Assembly: GCF_004118285.1 (NCBI RefSeq)
Contig: NZ_SDHY01000009.1
Coordinates: 26,381-90,380, forward strand
Direction: 5' to 3'
DNA: 64,000 nucleotides
Source: Aquirufa rosea
GTDB taxonomy: Bacteria > Bacteroidota > Bacteroidia > Cytophagales > Spirosomataceae
The position numbers and the translations under genes are program-made. The notes under the pieces were generated by a model, which had not been told where the DNA came from, ran no database searches, and saw nothing but the letters and a program-made list of their open reading frames with translations. This document shows positions 9,237 through 18,290 of the stretch, piece by piece. How positions within the stretch are numbered: the first letter of the stretch is position 1; each line of letters starts with the position of its first letter.

Positions 9237-10859
9237 TCAATTAAACAAGGGTTTATGGATTTCAAACATCTGGTACTGTCCGTAAGGCAGCGTATTTTTA
9301 TAGATTTCCACTTGACACTCCCATGCTTTTGTATTAATCCATCCAGGCAAGGAAGGAACGGAAGTTTTGGCGGGGAATAAAAACATGTTTTGTCCCGACT
9401 TCAATAAAATCATAGGCACATCCCACATATTACTGGACTTCAAGGTCTGTTGATAAACTACTAAAGGGCTCAAAGAATCAACCACCACCTGTTTCGAAAT
9501 TAGTTTCATTTGAGTACTATCCAAATTCTTCAAAAGAACTTCTTTCCTATCAAACTGGGACGACCTCATTTGTTCATTTGATATCTGGTTGAACAGTAAC
9601 AAATGCTTGAAAACGCGGCCATTGAGTCGATGAGGAATATCAACCAGCTCATTAGCTGCCAAATCACGGTAATAAGGTTTCACCTGTCGGGCATCCACAT
9701 CATCGGTACTAAAGAAATAATTCACCTGATGATTCAGCATATTAAACTTCAAAGCAGACATAGCCACCAACGTGTTTTTTGCCTTTATTAGGGAAGGGAA
9801 CATGCTTAGCGCATAGAAGGATAAGGATAAAATTAACATGCCTTTGGCTATATTTTTGTGGTATTTCATTTCCAAAAAATACAGGTATAGGCATGCCGTT
9901 TTAATGGCTGGGTAAAGTAAGTAGCGCGACTCTAGCTTAGACCGAACAATGAAGGTTAAAAATAAAAGGAGAGTAGACCAAATTAGCAAGGCCCCAAGGA
10001 TAATTTTGGTGTGACTTAAATCCTTTTTCCAATAATCGATGATGAGGCGATAAAATGTGAACAGTAATAGGCTGAATTCAAAAACAAAATAGATGATTGA
10101 AAAACGAGTTCCCAAAGTACCAAAGGGAGGCGCATAGTTTTGAATGATATTTAATATTTTCTCCTTGGTAAAAGAGGATAATATGGAGCTTATTTCCGGA
10201 CGAATTCCTGTATCCTCAAATTGAGAAAAATAAAAAAACAGAACCAAGCCCCATAAAAGTAAGATTTTAAGATCCAATTTTCTGGTATAGTAACATAAGA
10301 TCAAACACCAGATAGGTAGAAAAAGTAAGGTTTGTGCCGAGGAAATTAAAGCCCAAAATATAAAAAAGAAGCTCCAGCCTACTCTATTTTTATTCAGAAA
10401 AATGATGGATAGTAAAATCAATAATAAGGAGGCAAAATTCTGAATACTGGTCATGGCCCACAAATAACCTTCGTCATAAATCAGTGAGCACAACAAAAAA
10501 ATGGCAATGAAATTCTGGTATATGTGCTGGGTACTGTGCTTGATAAATAGGAGCACAAAGGCCAGATAAATAAGAATGCCTTGAAGTGCCAAATAAGACA
10601 AATTGATGTAGCCAAAAAGTTTTGAATTTAAGAGAAATAGTAACTTGGTCGTGGCAATGATGTGTTCATTATAATTGACAAATAATTGCCTGAGGGTATC
10701 TAGGGTAATTCCTTGAATATCCATATTCCTGCAAAAAGCAAGCACCATGACGTCATCGTACCATGGGACATCCAAACTAAACAAAAACCAGAAGATAATT
10801 AGGGAAATGATAGATAAGGCGAAAAGCCATTTTAAGCCCAATTCTTTAACAGAAAGCAT
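9237..10859 (-). CDS. Polytopic membrane protein, possible GT-C-fold glycosyltransferase, function unknown
   Basis: A 540-residue integral membrane protein with about ten hydrophobic helices in the first 380 residues and a soluble C-terminal part of roughly 150 residues. The first periplasmic loop carries an acidic pair in VPWYDDVMVL and, somewhat later, NYNEHIIATTKL. An acidic motif after the first helix is typical of GT-C-type membrane glycosyltransferases, so that class is my best guess, but no specific family is recognised. It converges on the amylase operon with 12 bases between stops. The upstream spacer has one TAnnTTTG-like box. It does not resemble its neighbours functionally. Confidence 0.6.
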   Translation of the reverse strand: MLSVKELGLKWLFALSIISLIIFWFLFSLDVPWYDDVMVLAFCRNMDIQGITLDTLRQLFVNYNEHIIATTKLLFLLNSKLFGYINLSYLALQGILIYLAFVLLFIKHSTQHIYQNFIAIFLLCSLIYDEGYLWAMTSIQNFASLLLILLSIIFLNKNRVGWSFFFIFWALISSAQTLLFLPIWCLILCYYTRKLDLKILLLWGLVLFFYFSQFEDTGIRPEISSILSSFTKEKILNIIQNYAPPFGTLGTRFSIIYFVFEFSLLLFTFYRLIIDYWKKDLSHTKIILGALLIWSTLLLFLTFIVRSKLESRYLLYPAIKTACLYLYFLEMKYHKNIAKGMLILSLSFYALSMFPSLIKAKNTLVAMSALKFNMLNHQVNYFFSTDDVDARQVKPYYRDLAANELVDIPHRLNGRVFKHLLLFNQISNEQMRSSQFDRKEVLLKNLDSTQMKLISKQVVVDSLSPLVVYQQTLKSSNMWDVPMILLKSGQNMFLFPAKTSVPSLPGWINTKAWECQVEIYKNTLPYGQYQMFEIHKPLFN

Positions 10860-10926
10860 ACTATTGATTATCAGTTAGTTAGACAAATAATAAGTAATAC
10901 AGCGATCTATTTTGCGCTAAAGTTGG

Positions 10927-10934
10927 CAAATTTA
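10927..10934 (-). promoter_or_regulatory. Candidate -7 box for the membrane protein gene
   Basis: On the minus strand the bases read TAAATTTG, matching the Bacteroidota -7 consensus TAnnTTTG. A TTTG (minus strand, 10950-10953) lies 15 bases upstream, closer than the usual spacing of about 19. The start codon is 68 bases downstream. Confidence 0.3.
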
Positions 10935-11121
10935 AAAAAAATCAAGTTTCAAAATCAATGAATAATGCAATTTTTATACTGGAAAACTTGAATTTAAACG
11001 GATGGAATCCTTGACCTAATTCCATTTACTCAACAAACAATTTAAGGCCTGAGACTTAGGAGAAATTAAGTCTAATTAAGTTGATTAGAAGTTTATCTAA
11101 ATCGCTACAAAAATAGCCTCG

Positions 11122-12585
11122 CTAATTAATCTCCACTTGTTTGCCTGTATTCTTATCTGTAGGCATGGGTGCCTTGTATTTGATCAAATAAGACTTTAAG
11201 GATTGGCTGAGTTCAGCGCTTTTATCGGGCAAAGAGTTCACCAGATTATGCTCTTCCCCCAAATCATGTTCCAAATCATACAACTCCTTCTGCCCTGTAC
11301 GCAAATCATACACAAGCTTATATTTTCCTTTTCGAATAGCCGATTTATAATTTATCCCAGGTCCATCCTGATCAATCCATTTATTAGGATAATGCCAAAT
11401 CAATTCCCTGCTTTCATTTTTCTTACTGGTATCTTTCATATATGGCAACAGACTTTGTCCATCCACTTGCTGAATTTTTTTGGGTAGGGAAATTTGGGCC
11501 ATTTGCAATACAGTTGGAAACACATCTTCTGCCATCACGTATTGTTCTGTCACTTGATTGGGTTCAACCACCTTTGGCCATTTCACCACCAAAGGAATTC
11601 GGATACCTCCTTCATAGACAGAACCCTTACCTGCTCTTAAGGGCAAATTTTGCACATGTGGCTTTTTCCCTCTAGCGGGAGCTAAACTTAGCCCCCCATT
11701 ATCACTTAAAAACAAGATGATGGTATTTTCTGCTACCTTTTTCTCTCGTAAAAATGTCATCAAATCCCCTAAGCTTTTATCAACTCCTTCTACCAAACTC
11801 GCATACCTAGCCTCTGTAGAATCCAAGCCCGCATTCAGGTAGGCTTGAAAAAAGCGATCATCTGCCAAAACGGGAGTATGTACTGCATAATGCGATAAAT
11901 TTAAATAAAAGGGCTGCTGTTTCTTAATAGGCACTTCCAATGCCTTGAAAGCCTCAAGTGTTAATGCCTCTGTTAAAAAAATGGAGGAACCATGGTATTC
12001 CTGCAAATCCGGAACCGCTTGTACTGACCACTTTTGAGGTATATTTCCAAAATTATCTTTTCCATAATAACTCTGCGGATGGCCAGCCGCATGACCAGCA
12101 ATATTTACTAAAAATCCCATATTATATGGACTAGCTTGTGGTGTACCTGCCGCCCCCCAATGCGCTTTTCCAACATGAATAGTCCAGTATCCCGCTTCTT
12201 TTAATAATTGAGGGTAAGGAGTATAATCCTTGGGATCTAATCCATTAATTTTCCAAGCACTCGCACTAAACTGCTGGTCGGGCGCATCACTATTCTTATC
12301 CTTCACAGGAGAGGTCCAGTTTGTTACACCATGATGAGCAGCATTCATCCCCGACAAAATACTAGTCCTCGTTGGGGTACAGACAGGAGTGGCATAGGCC
12401 TGAGTAAATCTAACCCCTTGCTTGGCCAATAAAGCCATATTAGGTGTACGGTAATTCGGATTCGTAAAATCAGTCCAACCCATATCATCCACTAAAAAAG
12501 TGATAATATTAGGTCGCAGCTTAGATTGAGCAAAACTTGAAGTATATATACAAATTAGGCTTAGAAGGGTTAAAACTTTCTTCAT
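11122..12585 (-). CDS. Secreted arylsulfatase-type sulfatase
   Basis: Type I sulfatase (487 residues) that removes sulfate esters from a glycan or small molecule, probably periplasmic. A signal peptide ends near SSFAQ. The signature CTPTR starts at Cys69, the residue converted to formylglycine by a sulfatase maturase; no maturase gene is in the window. Metal-binding residues are visible in FLVDDMGW at the N terminus and in LFLSDNGG. HVGKAHWG is the conserved Lys/His block. The C-terminal subdomain (LYDLEHDLGEEHNL) is typical of bacterial sulfatases in polysaccharide loci. It stands alone on its strand, divergent from the photolyase gene. The substrate is unknown; the neighbouring glycan genes suggest a sulfated polysaccharide, which is inference. 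Confidence 0.92.
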   Translation of the reverse strand: MKKVLTLLSLICIYTSSFAQSKLRPNIITFLVDDMGWTDFTNPNYRTPNMALLAKQGVRFTQAYATPVCTPTRTSILSGMNAAHHGVTNWTSPVKDKNSDAPDQQFSASAWKINGLDPKDYTPYPQLLKEAGYWTIHVGKAHWGAAGTPQASPYNMGFLVNIAGHAAGHPQSYYGKDNFGNIPQKWSVQAVPDLQEYHGSSIFLTEALTLEAFKALEVPIKKQQPFYLNLSHYAVHTPVLADDRFFQAYLNAGLDSTEARYASLVEGVDKSLGDLMTFLREKKVAENTIILFLSDNGGLSLAPARGKKPHVQNLPLRAGKGSVYEGGIRIPLVVKWPKVVEPNQVTEQYVMAEDVFPTVLQMAQISLPKKIQQVDGQSLLPYMKDTSKKNESRELIWHYPNKWIDQDGPGINYKSAIRKGKYKLVYDLRTGQKELYDLEHDLGEEHNLVNSLPDKSAELSQSLKSYLIKYKAPMPTDKNTGKQVEIN

Positions 12586-12744
12586 CCATCGAGTTATTGG
12601 GAAACGGAAATAAGTTAGGAAATTATTCTGAATAGATACTCATCCCTAGTAGGACTGTCCTGTTAGTATCAACCGGCTCATTTATAAAAGCTACTATTTC
12701 GTATACCTCATTCAACAAAACCATTTGGAAGGCTAGGCAGTTAG

Positions 12745-12768
12745 ATGAAAAAATATCACATTGAATAA
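12745..12768 (+). other. Seven-codon leader reading frame overlapping a TTG start
   Basis: ATG 12745 opens MKKYHIE followed by TAA at 12766-12768. It overlaps the TTG initiation codon of the photolyase gene (12761) by 8 bases in another frame. The photolyase frame itself has a TGA at 12746-12748, so no ATG upstream can serve it. Terminating ribosomes could re-initiate at the TTG. This is a suggestion from geometry only. Confidence 0.35.
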
Positions 12769-14242
12769 ACCTGGAATTAATATTGTCTGGTTCAAACGCG
12801 ATTTAAGATTCACAGATCACGAGCCCTTGTTTCGCTCTTTGGAACAAGAAATTCCTACTTTATTGCTGTATTTTTTTGAGCCATCCCTCTGGCAATTTCC
12901 TGATATGGATGTCCGTCACGGGCGTTTTATCTATGAATCGCTTTGCGAAATGCAAGGTAGATTGGAGGACAGAAATGGGCAATTGTATATTTTCCATCGA
13001 GAGGTCATACCAGTTTTTGAGGCACTCCAAACCAAATATTCCATCAAACATCTTTTTTCTCATGAGGAAACAGGAAATGCCCTTAGTTTTCAACGGGATA
13101 AAGATGTGAGCATTTTTTGTCAATCCAATGGCATTCATTGGCATGAAACTCCCAATAATGGTGTCGTCCGACGTTTAGCTTCCAGAAAAAACTGGCCAAA
13201 ACGCTGGGAAAAAACCATGAGCCAAAAGCCCTTTTTAGTGCGAGAAGACCATTGGAATTTACTCAAATTAGCTCCTGAATTTTTTGATAGTATTCGGGGA
13301 GAAGAAATTCCTGCTGAATTCAAAATACGTCATCCACAATTTCAAGAAGGAGGAGAATCTTGGGGCTGGAAATACCTAGAAAGCTTTTTAAAAACACGCC
13401 ATCAAGGGTATGGCCAGTCCATCAGCAAACCCGAGGCGAGTCGACGGTCCTGTAGTCGCATCTCCCCCTATCTCAGTTTCGGGAATTTGAGTATGCGCAT
13501 GGTCTATACATTTACCAAACAACACTACCGAGCGAATGGGGCGAATAAACGCGCACTAAACAATTTTATATCTCGCTTGCATTGGCATTGCCATTTCATT
13601 CAGAAATTTGAAGATGAATGCAGCATGGAATTCAAGGCCGTCAATCGGGCATTTGAATCCTTGAAAAAAGAACCTAATCCCAAATGGATAAAAGCTTGGC
13701 AGGAAGGTAAAACAGGTGTGCCATTGGTAGATGCCTGCATGCGTTGTGTGGTGGCAACAGGTTATATCAATTTCCGAATGCGTGCCATGATAGTCTCCTT
13801 TTTTGTATTTAACCTTTGGCAAGACTGGCGCGATTTAGCCCATTTTTTGGCTAGGCAATTTCTAGACTACGAACCTGGCATACATTATCCTCAAATACAA
13901 ATGCAGGCAGGTTTGACGGGAGTGAATACTATTCGCATTTACAATCCTATCAAAAACTCTTACGCACATGATCCAGAGGGGGAATTCATCAAAAAATGGA
14001 TTCCCGAATTAGCACAGGTACCCTCCACCTTAATTCATGAGCCATGGAAACTCAGTGAACTAGAGCAGGAAATGTATCATGTGACTTTGGGCACGGACTA
14101 CCCCTTCCCCATCGTAGACGTAGAAGCTAGCCGAAAAACCGCCTCCGAAAAAATTTATGCCATCAAAAAAAGTAAGGAAGCTAAACAAGAGGGAAAAAGA
14201 ATTTTGCAAAAGCATGTCAACAATCCTCAAAAAGATTCATAG
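12761..14242 (+). CDS. Cryptochrome/deoxyribodipyrimidine photolyase with full N-terminal antenna domain
   Basis: FAD-dependent photolyase/cryptochrome family protein of 493 residues. The N-terminal alpha/beta antenna domain begins with [18 protein letters not shown]. The C-terminal helical FAD domain contains [42 protein letters not shown] and [16 protein letters not shown], and ends with a basic Lys-rich tail. The start is TTG: an in-frame TGA lies at 12746 and the next ATG is about 47 codons inside the conserved fold. The canonical DGD..N..WQW motif of CPD photolyases is replaced by [16 protein letters not shown], so lesion type (CPD, 6-4 or signalling) cannot be assigned. It is the first of three photolyase-family genes within 5.3 kb, followed by a xylanase gene on the same strand. 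Confidence 0.9.
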   Translation: MNKPGINIVWFKRDLRFTDHEPLFRSLEQEIPTLLLYFFEPSLWQFPDMDVRHGRFIYESLCEMQGRLEDRNGQLYIFHREVIPVFEALQTKYSIKHLFSHEETGNALSFQRDKDVSIFCQSNGIHWHETPNNGVVRRLASRKNWPKRWEKTMSQKPFLVREDHWNLLKLAPEFFDSIRGEEIPAEFKIRHPQFQEGGESWGWKYLESFLKTRHQGYGQSISKPEASRRSCSRISPYLSFGNLSMRMVYTFTKQHYRANGANKRALNNFISRLHWHCHFIQKFEDECSMEFKAVNRAFESLKKEPNPKWIKAWQEGKTGVPLVDACMRCVVATGYINFRMRAMIVSFFVFNLWQDWRDLAHFLARQFLDYEPGIHYPQIQMQAGLTGVNTIRIYNPIKNSYAHDPEGEFIKKWIPELAQVPSTLIHEPWKLSELEQEMYHVTLGTDYPFPIVDVEASRKTASEKIYAIKKSKEAKQEGKRILQKHVNNPQKDS

Positions 14243-14324
14243 ATTAAATTATTCTATTAAATTCCCAGCAGAATCAACCTTTAAATTGATTTAAACTCTG
14301 ACCCAGATTAGGAAAAATCTATCT

Positions 14325-15368
14325 ATGAAAACTTTTTTAACCTTTGCATTTCTGAGTTTTAGCCCTTGGGCTTGGGCTCAGCAGCAGATTAATCCAACTC
14401 AAAACCTAAAAAACTTAGTTTCTTATCCACTAGGCGTAGCGGTAAATCCCAGATTATTACACGAGAACGAATCTTACCGAAAAATTGTGGCAAGCGAATT
14501 TACAGGTTTAACCGCTGAAAACCACATGAAAATGGCATTGATTCATCCAGAAGCAAATCGGTTTGACTTTAGCCAGGCGGATGATATCGTTAGCTTTGCC
14601 CAAGCACACCAACAACGTATGCATGGTCATACCTTAGTTTGGCATAATCAAACTGCTACCTGGATGAAGGAATTTCAAGGTGATCAAAAGGCATGGGAAG
14701 ACATGCTAAAAAACCACATCCAAACAGTAGTCAAACATTTCAAAGGAAAGGTAAAAGGCTGGGATGTGGTCAATGAGGCATTTTTAGACGATGGTAGCCT
14801 TAGGCCTAACATTTGGTCAGATCATATTCCTGATTATCTAGCCAAAAGTTTTATTTGGGCACATGAAGCCGATCCTGATGCACTTCTTTTTTACAATGAT
14901 TATGGACAAGATGGTAAGCCAAAAAAAATGCAAGCCATTTTACATGTGGTGGAAGATTTCAAAAGACGTCAAATCCCTATTCATGGATTAGGTCTGCAAA
15001 TGCACATTTCCATTTTATCCAAGAATGAACAATTAAAAGAGGTGATTCAGCAGGCAACTGCCACAGGACTTCAGATACATTTTTCTGAGTTGGATGTAGC
15101 AGTTAATCCGCAAAATATATCGGATTATCAGTATGATGAACCATCAAAAAAAGAACAAATACAAAAATACGAGCTGCTCTTTCAAGCTTTTGAAAAAGTA
15201 CCCATGGCCCAACGTTACGGTATTACTTTTTGGAATGTAGGAGACCAAGATTCTTGGCTTCGGGGATATTTTAAAAGGCCCAAAGAATACCCCTTATTAT
15301 TCGATGAAAACTATCTAAGAAAACCTGCATATCAAGCACTTTTTCAAACTCTGGATAAAGTCCAATAA
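14325..15368 (+). CDS. GH10 endo-1,4-beta-xylanase
   Basis: Secreted endo-xylanase (347 residues) cleaving the xylan backbone with retention. A signal peptide ends near AWAQQ. A single GH10 barrel follows: HGHTLVWHNQTATWM carries the substrate-site His/Trp block, the acid/base is Glu151 in GWDVVNEAF, and the nucleophile is Glu255 in IHFSELDVAV. GITFWNVGDQDSWL is the conserved C-terminal block. There is no carbohydrate-binding module and no T9SS domain, so it is likely periplasmic or released. It sits between two photolyase-family genes, 82 bases after one and 105 before the other, with no other xylan gene nearby. Confidence 0.94.
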   Translation: MKTFLTFAFLSFSPWAWAQQQINPTQNLKNLVSYPLGVAVNPRLLHENESYRKIVASEFTGLTAENHMKMALIHPEANRFDFSQADDIVSFAQAHQQRMHGHTLVWHNQTATWMKEFQGDQKAWEDMLKNHIQTVVKHFKGKVKGWDVVNEAFLDDGSLRPNIWSDHIPDYLAKSFIWAHEADPDALLFYNDYGQDGKPKKMQAILHVVEDFKRRQIPIHGLGLQMHISILSKNEQLKEVIQQATATGLQIHFSELDVAVNPQNISDYQYDEPSKKEQIQKYELLFQAFEKVPMAQRYGITFWNVGDQDSWLRGYFKRPKEYPLLFDENYLRKPAYQALFQTLDKVQ

Positions 15369-15473
15369 TCCTGCCAAATACTCTGTTGGAATTAAAATTT
15401 GCAGCTTTTGCATCTTCTTTAAAACCCAATAGTCTGTTCACTTGTTAAATTAAAACATTCTATTGGCAACAAA

Positions 15474-16967
15474 ATGAAGGCTTTTCTCATATTCCCACAT
15501 CAACTATTTGAAGAAATAAATTCATTACCTCGTGACTATACCTACTTCATCATTGAATCAGACCTCTATTTCAAACAATACTCATTTCACCAACAAAAAC
15601 TGCTTTTTCACAGGGCTAGTATGCGCTATTTCGAAGATTGGCTTAAAAAACAGCAATTTCATACGGTCTATATTGAAGCACAAAGTTCCGAATCAGACAT
15701 CATCACATTCTTAAATGCCCGACAAGCCGAAGGTCTTCAAGAACTGCATTATTATGATACACATGATTATTTGTTGGAAAGAAGAATTCAAAGGGTCTGC
15801 CAAGTCCCCAGACAAATTTTAAACAGTCCCAATTTTCTCCAACATGACCCGGATATATTGGGCCATAAAAAACCTTATTTCCAAACAGCTTTTTATATTA
15901 AACAAAGAAAACAAAGGCAAATTTTGTTAGATTCGAGTCAAGAGCCTTTGGGTGGACAATGGTCATTTGACACGGAAAATCGTAAAAGAATCCCCAAAAA
16001 CACCTTGATACCGAATGCCTTTCAGGAGGAAGAAGCCAATTCCTATATCCTGGAAGCCAGGGATTATGTAAAAGAAAATTATCCAGATAATCCGGGAGAT
16101 TGTGATCCTCCCTTCCAGACCTATTACCCCTGTACACATAAGGCAGCTAAACAGGCCTTGCAGCGATTTATTCAGGAAAGATTAGCTCATTTTGGGGATT
16201 ATGAAGATGCCATCGTAGCGGAGGAGTCCACCCTTTTCCACAGCGTGCTTAGTCCCTTAATTAATGTGGGACTTCTACAACCCAGCTACATTTTATCCCA
16301 AATTCAGCATCTTGCTTTGCCCTTAAATAGTTTGGAGGGGTTTATCCGACAAATTATTGGCTGGAGAGAATTTGTTCAACTTTTATATAAGAAAATTGGC
16401 ACTCAACAACGAACCACCAATTACTGGAAATTTACTCATGAAATGCCTGCGGCATTTTATACTGGAAGCACAGGGATAGAGCCGGTCGACAATACCATTC
16501 ATAAATTAATAAAAACGGGCTATTCACATCATATTGAGCGACTTATGATTTTAGGAAATTTTATGCTCTTATGTGAAATTAAACCAGATGCGGTATACCA
16601 GTGGTTTATGGAAATGTACATTGATTCCTACGACTGGGTGATGGTTCCCAACGTATATGGAATGTCGCAATTCAGCGATGGAGGTCTCATGACAACCAAA
16701 CCCTATATCTGCGGGTCTAATTATATTTTGAAGATGAGCAATTATAAAAAAGGGCCATGGCAGGAGATTTGGGACGGTTTATTTTGGCGCTTTTTAGATA
16801 AACAAAGAGCGACCTTCTCCAAAAATCCACGTTGGGCCATGTTGATAAGTACTTGGGATAAAATGCCATTAGAAAAAAAAGAAAAGCATTTGCAACATGC
16901 CAATACTTACTTGGCTAAACTTTTTCCAAATACTTCTTCAAGCGATTCCAATACGCAAAAAAGCTAG
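15474..16967 (+). CDS. PhrB-like (FeS-BCP class) cryptochrome/photolyase family protein, apparently lacking the iron-sulfur cysteines
   Basis: A 497-residue protein of the deoxyribodipyrimidine photolyase-related class (bacterial 6-4 photolyases such as PhrB). The N-terminal domain begins AFLIFPHQLFEEI. The FAD-domain motifs FIRQIIGWREFVQLLY, SHHIERLMILGNFMLL, YDWVMVPNVYGMSQFSDGG and KPYICGSNYILKMSNY are well conserved. In this class a 4Fe-4S cluster is held by one Cys before the YxHHIxRLM helix and by a C-x2-C...C group after MS(D/N)Y. Here those places read IEPVDNTIHKL and MSNYKKGPWQEIWDGLFW, with no cysteine, so cluster loss is inferred. The gene overlaps the next, convergent gene by 53 bases. 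Likely role: repair of UV lesions or blue-light sensing. Confidence 0.87.
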   Translation: MKAFLIFPHQLFEEINSLPRDYTYFIIESDLYFKQYSFHQQKLLFHRASMRYFEDWLKKQQFHTVYIEAQSSESDIITFLNARQAEGLQELHYYDTHDYLLERRIQRVCQVPRQILNSPNFLQHDPDILGHKKPYFQTAFYIKQRKQRQILLDSSQEPLGGQWSFDTENRKRIPKNTLIPNAFQEEEANSYILEARDYVKENYPDNPGDCDPPFQTYYPCTHKAAKQALQRFIQERLAHFGDYEDAIVAEESTLFHSVLSPLINVGLLQPSYILSQIQHLALPLNSLEGFIRQIIGWREFVQLLYKKIGTQQRTTNYWKFTHEMPAAFYTGSTGIEPVDNTIHKLIKTGYSHHIERLMILGNFMLLCEIKPDAVYQWFMEMYIDSYDWVMVPNVYGMSQFSDGGLMTTKPYICGSNYILKMSNYKKGPWQEIWDGLFWRFLDKQRATFSKNPRWAMLISTWDKMPLEKKEKHLQHANTYLAKLFPNTSSSDSNTQKS

Positions 16968-17997
16968 GATATTGACCATTCAATTCCGGAACTAAGAAGG
17001 GATAAGATTCCCTTTTCCCCTGGAAATGGGCATTGATTGGATGATCCCTGAAAATCCCTGAAATACCTAGGTTGGCATATTCCCCATAAAAAATTTGTAT
17101 TTCTGGAATTTGAAAAGCTAAATCGAGGATAAACTGCATGACCTTGGGGGAAACAGGAAAACGCCGAAAATGAGAAGGTTCCAAGACCAATATTCGGTTA
17201 CCCAATTCTCCCCGATGAAAATGGGGATCTATCGTATAATGCGTATAAATAAACGTAGGCAAGTCCTCTTGAATGTGTAGCGCATTAAATGCCATTGGAC
17301 ATTCCTCTGATACAAAATCCCCTCTTTCTTTCAACAGCTTAGGAGTTGCCATCTGTGGAATTTCTTCGTAGCTAAAATCCAAAAATGTACCTCTTTGTTC
17401 AGTTCCTGTATAATGATTGATATTTTCTTGGTTAACAAAATAGCGCTTTTGACTAAAGGTACCCGCGCACCATTGCCAACTTAAAGCATTGCTTGCCAAG
17501 TCCCCATCTAACAAATGATAATACATCCAAGCGGCCGGTTTCGACCAATGGTAATGGGCCACATTACACATGATCGAAGCTAGGTACATGCGAACATGAT
17601 TATGCAAGTAGCCATGTTGGGGAAATTGGGCTAATTGCTCATCGATGACGTGAATACCCGTTCTAGCCTCTAATACGGCCAATGGAATACCCTGACTTTG
17701 AACTCCTTCCTGCGGATGCCGTATATCATCAAAAATTCCATCTCCCAATTGGAACCAGGTTCTGGTATAATATTCTCGCCAAGCCAACTCTTGAACAAAC
17801 TTTTCCATCTCAGGAAAACTAAAACCGCGTTGCAACAATCGCTGATAAACCTCAGGCACAGTTATAAATCCTCTAGATAGATAGGGAGAAAGATAGGAAA
17901 CTCCACCGTGCAAAAAATTTCTAGTAAGAGCATAAAGTATGGGATCAAAAAAATCTATCCGCTCATGTACCGCCTCTATGCTAGCTGGAAAGTCCAT
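16915..17997 (-). CDS. Photolyase-type FAD-binding protein without N-terminal antenna domain and with a C-terminal alpha/beta extension
   Basis: A 360-residue protein whose FAD-domain motifs begin almost at the N terminus: GGVSYLSPYLSRGFI, FVQELAWREYYTRTW, TGIHVIDEQLAQFPQHGYLHNHVRMY and LDGDLASNALSWQWCAGT. These match the flavin and lesion-pocket motifs of photolyases, including the DGD...N...WQW signature. The usual N-terminal antenna domain is missing. Instead residues about 225-360 hold a further domain with strand/helix alternation (GNRILVLEPSHF, IQIFYGEYANL) that could be a relocated (circularly permuted) alpha/beta domain. The start ATG shares one base with the stop of the TIGR03643 gene (TAATG), so the two are coupled. 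Its 3' end overlaps the PhrB-like gene by 53 bases. Whether it repairs DNA is unknown. Confidence 0.85.
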   Translation of the reverse strand: MDFPASIEAVHERIDFFDPILYALTRNFLHGGVSYLSPYLSRGFITVPEVYQRLLQRGFSFPEMEKFVQELAWREYYTRTWFQLGDGIFDDIRHPQEGVQSQGIPLAVLEARTGIHVIDEQLAQFPQHGYLHNHVRMYLASIMCNVAHYHWSKPAAWMYYHLLDGDLASNALSWQWCAGTFSQKRYFVNQENINHYTGTEQRGTFLDFSYEEIPQMATPKLLKERGDFVSEECPMAFNALHIQEDLPTFIYTHYTIDPHFHRGELGNRILVLEPSHFRRFPVSPKVMQFILDLAFQIPEIQIFYGEYANLGISGIFRDHPINAHFQGKRESYPFLVPELNGQYPSFFAYWNRLKKYLEKV

Positions 17998-18290
17998 TAA
18001 CGCTTACTGATTTTATTTAAACTGATGCTCCTTTGCAAATTGCACTTAAATCGTGGATCTACGGCTACTCTTTTCTGAACATGTTTGGTAATTCTGCCAG
18101 TCATTCTTTTCCGCCACATTTGAAAACTGGAGGGCTTACTGTACTTTCGCATGAACAGAATTACTTCTTTTTCTTTCAGTCCAAACTGAAACTCAATAGC
18201 CTCAAAGGGGGTCCTATCTTCCCAAGCCATTTGAATAATTCGATCAATCTCCTCCACGGAAAATTTACTTATTTCTTCTACATCTTTCAC
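17997..18290 (-). CDS. TIGR03643/DUF2805 family protein
   Basis: A small basic protein (97 residues) of the TIGR03643 (DUF2805) family, known for sitting next to cryptochrome/photolyase genes; its biochemical role is not established. The core reads [29 protein letters not shown] (two helices, helix-turn-helix-like), then [10 protein letters not shown] and [17 protein letters not shown]. The start is GTG at 18288-18290, inside the 3' end of the DUF2256 gene in another frame (26-base overlap). The stop overlaps the start of the FAD-binding photolyase gene by one base. This tight three-gene order argues for a functional link with the flavoprotein. Confidence 0.9.
   Translation of the reverse strand: MKDVEEISKFSVEEIDRIIQMAWEDRTPFEAIEFQFGLKEKEVILFMRKYSKPSSFQMWRKRMTGRITKHVQKRVAVDPRFKCNLQRSISLNKISKR

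Noticed and set aside
12651..12661. 11-base palindrome AGGACTGTCCT between the sulfatase and photolyase genes
   Set aside because: Only 5-bp arms; likely by chance, and no further support nearby.
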